In this document: one piece after another, positions 52,734-61,800 of the stretch
Layout of the letters: each line of letters begins with the position of its first letter
How positions within the stretch are numbered: the first letter of the stretch is position 1
Assembly: GCA_947501045.1 (NCBI GenBank)
Contig: CANMUI010000002.1
Span: 310,001-374,000, forward strand
Direction: 5' to 3'
Length of the DNA: 64,000 nucleotides
Source: an uncultured Psychrobacter sp.
GTDB taxonomy: Bacteria; Pseudomonadota; Gammaproteobacteria; Pseudomonadales; Moraxellaceae
Notes under the pieces: model-generated
Database searches by the model: none
Told to the model about the DNA's origin: nothing
The model's input: only the letters and a program-made list of their open reading frames with translations
Program-made: the position numbers and the translations under genes

Positions 52734-55568
52734 ATGACAAAAAACCAGCGCCCAGAAGATATCGCCCGAGATAATATCGACCAAAAACTTAAACAAGCAG
52801 GCTGGGTAGTACAAAAGCTTAAAGACTATAACCCCAATGCTAGTCTAGGCGTGGCTATTAAGGAGTATCCGACCAGCACAGGACCTGCCGATTATGTGCT
52901 GTTTGTTGATGGTGATGCGGTCGGTATTATTGAAGCAAAGGCAGAAGATTACGGACACAAGATAACCACGGTTGAAGAGCAGAGCATGCGCTATGCCACC
53001 AGCGATCTTAAGTATATCGATACCGCAGACATTGCTTTTTTATACGAAGCCACAGGCATCATTACCCGTTTTACCAATCGCAATGACCCTAATCCGCTCG
53101 CGCGTGAAGTCTTTAATTTTCATCGTCCAGAAACGCTACAAACGTGGCATGCTGAAGGTAAAAATACCTTACGTAAAAAACTACAATCCATTCCGCCGCT
53201 AAACCCAGACAACTTGCCAGCGTCAGAGCTTGACTTACGTGACTGTCAGGAGCGTGCTATCGTCAATGTAGAAAAGTCGTTTAGTGAGGCTCGTCCGCGC
53301 GCCTTGATTCAGATGGCGACCGGCGCAGGCAAAACCTATACCGCCATCAGCATTATGTACCGGTTGCTAAAATATACTGGCAAACGCCGTATTTTGTTTT
53401 TGGTAGATACCATCAACTTAGGTGAGCAAGCCGAACAAGAGATGATTGTATTCTCGCCGCATGATGACAATCGCAAGTTTACCGAGCTGTACAATGCACA
53501 AATTATCACCTCACCGCACGTGCCTTCAGGCGTGCAGGTTTATATTTGTACCATTCAGCGTATGTACTCCATTCTAAAAGGTGAGCCACTAGATGAAGCG
53601 CTTGAACATGAAAGCTTGGAGGAGTCTGAAAAATATATTAAAGAGCCATTACCCGTGGTTTACAACAGCGCCATTCCTCCTGAGTTTTTCGATTTTATAT
53701 TTATCGATGAGTGTCATCGCTCTATCTATAACCTATGGCGACAAGTGCTCGATTACTACGATGCGTTTTTGATTGGTCTCACTGCGACCCCCGATAACCG
53801 TACCTTTGGGTTTTTTAATCAAAACGTGGTGAGCGAATACACGCACGAAGAGGCGGTCGCTGATGGGGTCAATGTTGGTAATGAGGTGTATTTGATAGAG
53901 ACCAAAATCACCAAACAAGGCGCAAAGCTGAAAGCTCGTGAGCTGATAGAACACCGAGAAAAGCTGACTCGTAAAAAGCGCTGGCAAACGCAAGATAGCG
54001 ATGAAGCATACTCAGCTAAGCAGTTGGATAAAGACATCGTCAATCCCAGTCAAATTCGTACCGTTATCAAAAGCTTTAAAGATAGCCTACCTACTATCTT
54101 TCCTACACGCAATGAAGTGCCCAAAACACTAATTTTCGCTAAAAATGATAGCCATGCTGATGATATCATTAATATTGTGCGCGAGGAGTTCGGTAAGGGT
54201 AACGAGTTTTGCAAAAAAATTACCTATAAAGCCGGTCAAGATAGAGTCGATGATGAGGGCGAAATCACTGAAGAAGGTGAAGCCGCCAAAACCGTGTTGG
54301 CAAACTTTCGTAATAGTTATAATCCACGCATAGCGGTTACGGTGACCATGATAGCCACGGGTACTGACGTCAAGCCTATTGAGTGTCTGCTGTTTATGCG
54401 CGATGTCAAAAGCCGCAATTTCTTTGAGCAGATGAAAGGCCGTGGTACGCGTACGCTGGACAAAGAAGGACTACAAAAGGTCACGCCAAGCGCTAAAACT
54501 GCCAAGACTCATTACGTCATTGTCGATGCTATTGGGGTCACCAAGTCGCTAAAGACCAGCAGCAGTCAGCTTGATACCAAAAAATCGGTCAGCTTTCGTG
54601 ACCTTGCCATGGGCGTTATGATGGGACAATCGGACACCGATACGGTCAGCTCGCTTGCCAGCCGTCTCAAACGTCTTGATATTGCTTTGGAGCCTGAGCA
54701 GCATGCGACAGTCGAAAAAGCCACTGATGGCGTGCCTCTAAGTACGCTGGTCAAGCAGCTATTCACCGCTATAGATGCCGACCTCGTCCATGAGTTGGCG
54801 TGCCAGCTTGAAGGCATCAGTATTGAAGCGACACCCAGTGATGCGTCTGTAGTAAAAGCGCAAAAACAACGGGTGAAAGACGCCAGTAGATGGCTAACAG
54901 GCGAGCTGATTACCACCCTTGAAGACATCAGAAGAGAAGCTGAGCAAAAGATTGACCATCTAAATCTCGATGAGGTGACCAGTACAGGCTGGGAGACGGA
55001 TGAAACCCAAAAGGCTGAAAATATGGTCAATCGATTTAAGGATTATATAGAAGCCAATAAAGATAATATCACCGCGCTACAAATCTTGTATAATCAGCCG
55101 CAGCGTCGTCAGGCACTCAGCTTTGCGATGATAAAGGAGCTGTACGAAGCGATTAAAGTCAGCCGTCCACCATTGGCTATACTTCCTGTCTGGCAAGCGT
55201 ACTCTATCATCGATGGGGTGACCTCCAATAAGGTGGAGGATGAGCTTACCGCACTGGTTAGCCTAGTGCGCCGCGTGGTGGGTATTGATGATAAGCTGAC
55301 GCCTTTTGAGAGTACGGTACGCAAAAACTTCCAAGACTGGACGTTCGCGCACAACCGGAGAAGTAAAAACCCGTTTACCGAAATGCAAATGGCATGGTTA
55401 CGCTTGATTCGTGACCATGTGATGACCTCGTTTGCGATAAGCGCTGATGACTTTGAGCTTAGTCCCTTTAATCAGTATGGCGGCTTGGGTGAAGCCTATG
55501 ACGTGCTAAGCGAGGGCTTGGACTTTGATGAATTACTACATGAGATAAATATTGAGTTGATTGCATGA
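52734..55568 (+). CDS. hsdR: Type I restriction endonuclease subunit R
   Basis: 944 residues. The N-terminal nuclease has Asp53 (PADYVLF) and Glu67-x-Lys69 (IIEAKAED). The SF2 translocase follows with Walker A MATGAGKT (Lys200), DECH box (Asp325) and later GRGTRTLDKEG; a long helical C-terminal part ends the chain, as in EcoEI/EcoAI-type HsdR. It translocates DNA and cuts far from the unmodified target together with HsdS and HsdM. The stop codon overlaps the hsdS start by four bases. Confidence 0.95.
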   Translation: MTKNQRPEDIARDNIDQKLKQAGWVVQKLKDYNPNASLGVAIKEYPTSTGPADYVLFVDGDAVGIIEAKAEDYGHKITTVEEQSMRYATSDLKYIDTADIAFLYEATGIITRFTNRNDPNPLAREVFNFHRPETLQTWHAEGKNTLRKKLQSIPPLNPDNLPASELDLRDCQERAIVNVEKSFSEARPRALIQMATGAGKTYTAISIMYRLLKYTGKRRILFLVDTINLGEQAEQEMIVFSPHDDNRKFTELYNAQIITSPHVPSGVQVYICTIQRMYSILKGEPLDEALEHESLEESEKYIKEPLPVVYNSAIPPEFFDFIFIDECHRSIYNLWRQVLDYYDAFLIGLTATPDNRTFGFFNQNVVSEYTHEEAVADGVNVGNEVYLIETKITKQGAKLKARELIEHREKLTRKKRWQTQDSDEAYSAKQLDKDIVNPSQIRTVIKSFKDSLPTIFPTRNEVPKTLIFAKNDSHADDIINIVREEFGKGNEFCKKITYKAGQDRVDDEGEITEEGEAAKTVLANFRNSYNPRIAVTVTMIATGTDVKPIECLLFMRDVKSRNFFEQMKGRGTRTLDKEGLQKVTPSAKTAKTHYVIVDAIGVTKSLKTSSSQLDTKKSVSFRDLAMGVMMGQSDTDTVSSLASRLKRLDIALEPEQHATVEKATDGVPLSTLVKQLFTAIDADLVHELACQLEGISIEATPSDASVVKAQKQRVKDASRWLTGELITTLEDIRREAEQKIDHLNLDEVTSTGWETDETQKAENMVNRFKDYIEANKDNITALQILYNQPQRRQALSFAMIKELYEAIKVSRPPLAILPVWQAYSIIDGVTSNKVEDELTALVSLVRRVVGIDDKLTPFESTVRKNFQDWTFAHNRRSKNPFTEMQMAWLRLIRDHVMTSFAISADDFELSPFNQYGGLGEAYDVLSEGLDFDELLHEINIELIA

Positions 55569-57214
55569 TAAATGAAGAAAATATAAATGGCTGGGAGAAA
55601 ACAACTCTTGGTAATATTGCAGACTATATAAATGGTAGAGCTTTCAAACCGACAGAATGGCAAAGCTCTGGAATACCTATTATCCGTATTCAAAACCTGA
55701 ATAATGAAAATGCTTCCTACAATTATTATCAAGGTGATTTAGATGATAAATATAAAGTTAAGAGTGGCGATTTGCTTTATTCATGGTCAGCATCGTTAGA
55801 TAGTTATATTTGGTCGGGAAAAGATGCTTATCTGAATCAGCATATTTTCAATGTTAAACCATATGGAGGAATATATAAGAAGTTCATTTATTATTTACTC
55901 AAACAAATTTCTAGTGATATTCTTGGTAAGACTCATGGCATGGGGATGGTTCATATCACTAAAGGTAAATTTGAAAACATAGAAATATTTTTACCCCCAC
56001 TGAATGAACAAAACCGCATTGTCGATAAAATTGAAACGCTATTTTCAGAAGTCGATGCGGGTATTGAAAATCTAACGCTTGCCAAACGGCAACTCGAGCA
56101 ATATCGTCAGTCTTTACTCAAGCATGCTTTTGAAGGCAAGCTGACGGCAGAGTGGCGTGCTAATTACAAAAAAACGCATGGTAAACCTCTACCAACTGCT
56201 GATGAGCTATTAGAGCAGATTCAAACTGCGCGTCAAGACTACCACGACCAACAGATGGCAGATTGGAAGCAAGCGGTGAAAGACTGGGAGGCGCAAGGTA
56301 AGGAAGGAAGGAAGCCGAGTAAATCTAAGATAATTGAAGTATCTCTTGGTACATTAGAAGACGAAATTTTTAAATATAAAATACCCTCTGAATGGTCTGT
56401 GCTACATCTTGATAACGTACTCACGGATATTTCTGCTGGGAAAAGCTTTAAATGTGAAGAGAGAGAACCCAACGAAGATGAAATAGGTGTAGCAAAAATA
56501 AGCGCTTTGACTTGGGGCGAATATGATGAAAGCGAGTCTAAAACATGTATTAATGAAGAGTTAGTTAATGAAAGCTTATTCATAAAAACCAATGATTTTC
56601 TACTAAGTCGTGCAAATACAATTGAGCTTGTAGGTAACTGTGTAATCGTTAAACATACGCATAAAAATATTATGCTTAGCGATAAAACTTTGAGAATTAA
56701 CTTTCTTGAAGATGCTGTATCTAAGGAGTATGTACTTTACTACTTAAGATCGGGATTTGGTCGTCAAGAAATTATGGAAAGAAGCACTGGTAATCAAGAA
56801 TCTATGAGAAATATTAGCCAGAAAAGCATTAACAGAATTAATATTCCTATTTGTAGTTACGAAGAACAAACCATAATTGTTAATTCACTTAAAGGCAAGT
56901 TATCGGACTCAGATAGATTGATTAATGATATCGATACACAACTTAAAAAGGCCAACCTACTTAAAACCTCAATCCTCCATAAAGCCTTTCAAGGTAAGCT
57001 CGTACCCCAAGACCCCAACGATGCGCCAGCCAGCGAGCTATTAGCGCAAATCAAAGCTGAACGCGAAGTCAAAGCACTAGCAGAAAAACAAGCGAAACAA
57101 GATAAGACGGCAACAAAAAGCAAAACAAAATCTAAAAAACCCAAGCTCAAAGCTGTTAAAACGAAAACTGAGAAGCAGCCTAAAAAAAACAAGCAAATTA
57201 CCTTGCCGCTTTAA
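55565..57214 (+). CDS. hsdS: Type I restriction-modification specificity subunit S
   Basis: 549 residues. Two target-recognition domains at about 1-150 and 270-425, each followed by helical conserved regions (LNEQNRIVDKIETLFSEVDAG and YEEQTIIVNSLKGKL) that space the two DNA half-sites. A lysine-rich tail of about 45 residues (KSKTKSKKPKLKAVKTKTEK) ends the protein. The recognition domains are clearly more A/T-rich than the conserved regions and the flanking hsdR/hsdM, as expected if recognition domains have been exchanged. Starts within the hsdR stop codon. Confidence 0.94.
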   Translation: MINEENINGWEKTTLGNIADYINGRAFKPTEWQSSGIPIIRIQNLNNENASYNYYQGDLDDKYKVKSGDLLYSWSASLDSYIWSGKDAYLNQHIFNVKPYGGIYKKFIYYLLKQISSDILGKTHGMGMVHITKGKFENIEIFLPPLNEQNRIVDKIETLFSEVDAGIENLTLAKRQLEQYRQSLLKHAFEGKLTAEWRANYKKTHGKPLPTADELLEQIQTARQDYHDQQMADWKQAVKDWEAQGKEGRKPSKSKIIEVSLGTLEDEIFKYKIPSEWSVLHLDNVLTDISAGKSFKCEEREPNEDEIGVAKISALTWGEYDESESKTCINEELVNESLFIKTNDFLLSRANTIELVGNCVIVKHTHKNIMLSDKTLRINFLEDAVSKEYVLYYLRSGFGRQEIMERSTGNQESMRNISQKSINRINIPICSYEEQTIIVNSLKGKLSDSDRLINDIDTQLKKANLLKTSILHKAFQGKLVPQDPNDAPASELLAQIKAEREVKALAEKQAKQDKTATKSKTKSKKPKLKAVKTKTEKQPKKNKQITLPL

Positions 57215-57281
57215 CTGCCCGTGTAAGAGTCAAATACCGATAGTTTATCGAAACAAGATAGTATCCATACGAGAGAAAACC

Positions 57282-58805
57282 ATGAGTGACACCGCAAGCC
57301 CAAGTATCTTATCAAGCAATCAGCAAACCAGCCAAGCCAGCTCCATTGTCTCCAAAGTCTGGAGCTTTTGTAATACCCTACGCGACGACGGCGTCAGCTA
57401 TGGCGACTATCTAGAGCAGATTACCTATCTTATCTTTTTAAAGATGGCGCATGAGTATAGCTTGCCACCTTATAATCGCGATATCGGCGTACCAAAGGGC
57501 TTTGAGTGGGACAGCCTAACCAGTCGCACCGGCGCGGAGCTTGAGAGCCATTATTTGCAACTACTACGGACACTGGGCAAACAAAAAGGTCTGCTTGGGC
57601 AAATCTTTACCAAAGCACTCAATAAGATTCAAGACCCCGCCAAGCTTGCGCGTCTTATCGATATGATAGACAGCACCAAATGGGTACGCTTAGGCACCGA
57701 TGTCAAAGGCGATATCTATGAAGGCATCTTGGAGAAAAACGCGGAAGATACCAAATCTGGTGCAGGGCAATACTTTACCCCAAGACCCCTTATTCAGGCT
57801 ATCGTTGCTTGTATGCAGCCGGGTCCGGGTATAACCATCGCTGACCCAGCCGCAGGCACTGGCGGGTTTTTGCTTGCCGCTTATGACTATATCGAACAGC
57901 ATCATAAGCTTGACGTCGAAGAAAAAGAAAAGCTCAAGCACCACACCTTTTCAGGCAATGAAATCGTCGCCAATACGCGCAGACTGTGCCTAATGAATCT
58001 GTTTTTGCATGGCATCGGTGAAATTAATGGCGATAGCCCAATTAGCTCAGATGATGCGCTTATTGGAACTACCAAAAGTGTCGATATGGTACTTGCTAAT
58101 CCTCCTTTTGGTAAAAAAAGCAGCATCACCGTTACCAACGAAGAAGGCGAGCAAGATACCAAAGATTTTGAATACAACCGTCAAGACTTTTGGGCGACCA
58201 CCTCGAACAAACAGGTTAACTTTCTCCAGCATATCTATACCATGCTCAAAATCAACGGCAAGGCTGCTGTCGTATTACCAGATAACGTCTTGTTCGAAGG
58301 CGGTGCTGGCGAGACCGTACGGAAAAAGCTACTTGAAGTGACTAACCTACATACGATTTTGCGTCTGCCAACCGGTATCTTTTATGCCAATGGCGTCAAG
58401 GCCAACGTCTTATTCTTTGACAACCATCCCGCCCAAGAAGAAGCCGTTACCAAAGACGTATGGATATACGATTATCGTACCAATGTCCATCACACGCTGA
58501 AGCGTAAACCGATGACACTTGAGCACCTACAAGACTTCATCACCTGCTATAACGCCGACAATATCCATGAGCGTGTTGAAACATATGACCCTGAAACCAA
58601 TCCTACTGGCCGCTGGCGCAAATACAGCGTTACAGACATCAAAAAGCGCGATAAAACCAGCCTAGATATCACATGGTTGAAAGATGATTCGCTAACTGAC
58701 TTAGATAATCTGCCGGATCCTGAAGATCTAGCGAGTGATATTATTGATAATATCGAAGCGGGGCTGGCAAGCTTCCGAGCTGTTTTGGATGAGCTTGAGG
58801 GTTAG
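57282..58805 (+). CDS. hsdM: Type I restriction-modification DNA methyltransferase subunit M
   Basis: 507 residues. The N-terminal helical domain (SKVWSFCNTLRDDGVSYGDYL) is followed by the N6-adenine methyltransferase core: motif I DPAAGTGGFLLA at 188 and catalytic NPPFGKK at 273. It methylates the target set by HsdS and is also part of the restriction complex. The gene order R-S-M places it last of the three. Only 36 bp separate it from the large NERD-kinase-helicase gene, so the two are probably cotranscribed. Confidence 0.95.
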   Translation: MSDTASPSILSSNQQTSQASSIVSKVWSFCNTLRDDGVSYGDYLEQITYLIFLKMAHEYSLPPYNRDIGVPKGFEWDSLTSRTGAELESHYLQLLRTLGKQKGLLGQIFTKALNKIQDPAKLARLIDMIDSTKWVRLGTDVKGDIYEGILEKNAEDTKSGAGQYFTPRPLIQAIVACMQPGPGITIADPAAGTGGFLLAAYDYIEQHHKLDVEEKEKLKHHTFSGNEIVANTRRLCLMNLFLHGIGEINGDSPISSDDALIGTTKSVDMVLANPPFGKKSSITVTNEEGEQDTKDFEYNRQDFWATTSNKQVNFLQHIYTMLKINGKAAVVLPDNVLFEGGAGETVRKKLLEVTNLHTILRLPTGIFYANGVKANVLFFDNHPAQEEAVTKDVWIYDYRTNVHHTLKRKPMTLEHLQDFITCYNADNIHERVETYDPETNPTGRWRKYSVTDIKKRDKTSLDITWLKDDSLTDLDNLPDPEDLASDIIDNIEAGLASFRAVLDELEG

Positions 58806-58841
58806 TTGTTTTAGTTTATTTAGAAAAGTTAAGGATAAGTA

Positions 58842-61800
58842 ATGGAAGTACAGGATTGGGGTGGCGGCCTTACACAGCATGAAGTTGAGGCTATTGAAAA
58901 AATTAAAGCAAACTTTCAAGCATCAGATGCATTAGCTGAACTTGATAGGAAAGATAGTAAAACTATTAGTTTAGCTGAATTTAAAAAAAGCGCACCTAGC
59001 AATCCTATGTTTCCATGGAAAGGATATTCTGGATTTAGATTGGCTGATCCTAAAGGTAATAAAGAAGGTGAGTTTGATTTAGTAGTCATCACTCATTGCA
59101 ATGTGCTAATAATAGAGCTAAAAGACTGGAATAAATATAAAGTTACGAGTAAAAATAATCGCTGGTATCTTGGCAGTAAAGATATGGGTAGATCCCCAGT
59201 TTCTATTACACGTGATAAACAGTATTTGATGGATCGTATATTAAAGAGATATAAAAATAAATTTACTAATAAAGTCCGCACCCCAATTATACATTTTTTA
59301 GTCGTAATGACAGGAAATGCAGATTACAGTAAATTAGATGACAATGAAAAAATACACACTCTAAGTCTGAAAGAGTTTTTACAACTCAAAGATGAGAAAA
59401 AATTTAATGATCGTTTTAGACCGCACCCAGATGCTAAGGTTTTAAATAAAGATTTTGCAGTATTTGATGAGATTTTTGGTGGAAGCAATGTAAAACCTAA
59501 AAGTATTCGTGTGAATGGCTATGTTGCAGAAGATGAGGCCGTATTCAAACATCCCAATGAAGTATATAGTGAGTATTTTGCCCATTCAGAGCATTCTAAA
59601 GACGATAAAGCGTTGTTACGTCTTTGGGATTTTTCAAAGATACAAAACTCAGAGGCGCATACACCTGACGGTAGGTTTAAATTAGTCAGTCGAGAGTATG
59701 AGGTTTTACAGCATTTAAAGGGTATTAATGAAGAGCTTTACTCTGCCTGTTTGAATTATAAAACAGTCCCCCAAAAGTCAGAGATGACCGTAGATCATAC
59801 CGACTTATTTGACTTGATGCCTTCTCAACTTAGATTTAATCAATTTATCGGTCAAATAGCCAAACAAATTGCAATTAAAGATCGCGCTGACTATGTCAAA
59901 TTACTATTGCATAAATTTGTCGATTTACACAACGCTAATATTGCTCATAGAGATTTAGGAACACATAGTGTATGGCTATCTGCTGATAAAAAAGTTTCAC
60001 TATCCGGTTTCGCTACTGCTTTTTTTCCTAAAAAAGGAACTGTTGGGGACATTAGAGACATACTCACCGTATCCACTGACTTAGTCCAAGATGCCTATCC
60101 TATAGAGAAACCCACTGCTTATCAATTAGACGTACGAGCTTTAGCAGTACTATCTTGGCATATTCTACAAGCAAAGCGTTTGTCTAACGATAGTATTCAG
60201 TCATTTAAAAAGGAATTAGCAGCTAATAACGAGTGGTATTCTATTATCATCAGAAAAGCTTTATCTGAAGAGTTTTATATAAATGCAGAAGATTTTCTAG
60301 AAGCATTCAATGAAGCTAGGCCCACAGATGAAAAAGACTTTTCATTCGATAAGGATCAGCTAGAACCTTTTTATCATAACATTAGTCATTCTCGTCAGTT
60401 TAGAGAGGATGAGGAATTCATCGTTGAAACTGACGAAAAGGAAGTTTACTTATCTAATGGTCAGATAGTTAAAGCATGGTTGAATGCCTTTCCCGTCAAT
60501 GAAGATTATAAAGCTCGTACTTTATTCGATTGGTTACAGGGAATTTCTAACTTAAAACAGCTTTCACCAAAATACATACCTAATATTCACGAGTTTGGAG
60601 TTGCTACTAAGTCTGGTAGTTTGTACATGGTTAGTGACTTCATAGAAGACGGTTTTATGTGGTCGGAGTTAAAAAGCTTAGATGATAAGTTAACTCTTGA
60701 GCACAAGCTTGGCATCATTAATCAACTTATTCATGCTATTGAGCATCTTCATGGAATTGGTGTTACGCATGGTGATTTGCATCCTGAAAATATAAAAATA
60801 AGTCCAATTGCTGCTGATTCTGATGATATCGATTATCAGTTGTATCTGTTTGATGCTTTAGACTTTACTTCAAATGGTAGTAGCAACTTAAATTATGAGT
60901 ACGCTTCTAGCCACGCTGAGAACGCTACAACGCAAATGCGTGATATTTTTGCAGTTATGAAAATGAGTTGTGAGCTACTAGGAGTTGCTTGGGGAAGAGA
61001 GTCTGCTGAGTTTCCTGATATTGCTGAAGTCATATCTACTGAACTATCAGACTTCAAATCAGGGTTCGTTTCTCTTGAACGTTTCAAAGACGCTCTTCAA
61101 CCAAAACCTATAGTTCAAATGATTGAGATAGGTATTGGTAATAGAGATTCTTTTGATACTCTTGAAATATATCCAGAAAACGATGAGCTATTTTTTCAGT
61201 TTGAAGAAAGCAAAAATCAAGAAAAGAACGACATACTAGTCAAATTTATAGGCTTAGGCGGTTTATTCAAAGCTTTTTACTCAGTAACAGAAAAAAAGTT
61301 CACGCATGTCTTACCTCCTATTAAACGAGACTATGTAACGACTAGAGATAGAAAAGACAGTCAATCAATTATTTCTATTGGAGTGCGGTTAACTAGTGAG
61401 AGTCGTCACAATTTGGCTGATTTAAACAAAGTACTCTTAGAAAATACTAATTTTACTAATGCCCTTGATAGCTTTATTAAACAGCTACAAAAAACAGGTG
61501 ACGCTAAAAATCAAAACACAGAATATGAATCCGACGCCACTTCTGAAACAGTGGAGATTACTGATCAACCTTCAAAGAAGGAAGACTCATACTCTTTTAC
61601 AGTTAAACAGTTGTGGCAAGCGATTTTAAACACTGAGACTGAAGCTCTTCCATATGTTACTGCTACTGACTCAGTTGTATGGCAAGATGAGGATAAGGTC
61701 TATGTACCTTACAATGGGGAAGTAAGTCCTTTGGACCAGTTTAACAACGACGATATTGTACAAGCTTTAGGTAAAGATGTCGCTAATGATAAGACCTTCG

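Noticed and set aside
54566..55030. 154-residue antisense frame within hsdR
   Set aside because: Low-complexity Ser/Val-rich translation typical of the reverse strand of a coding region.
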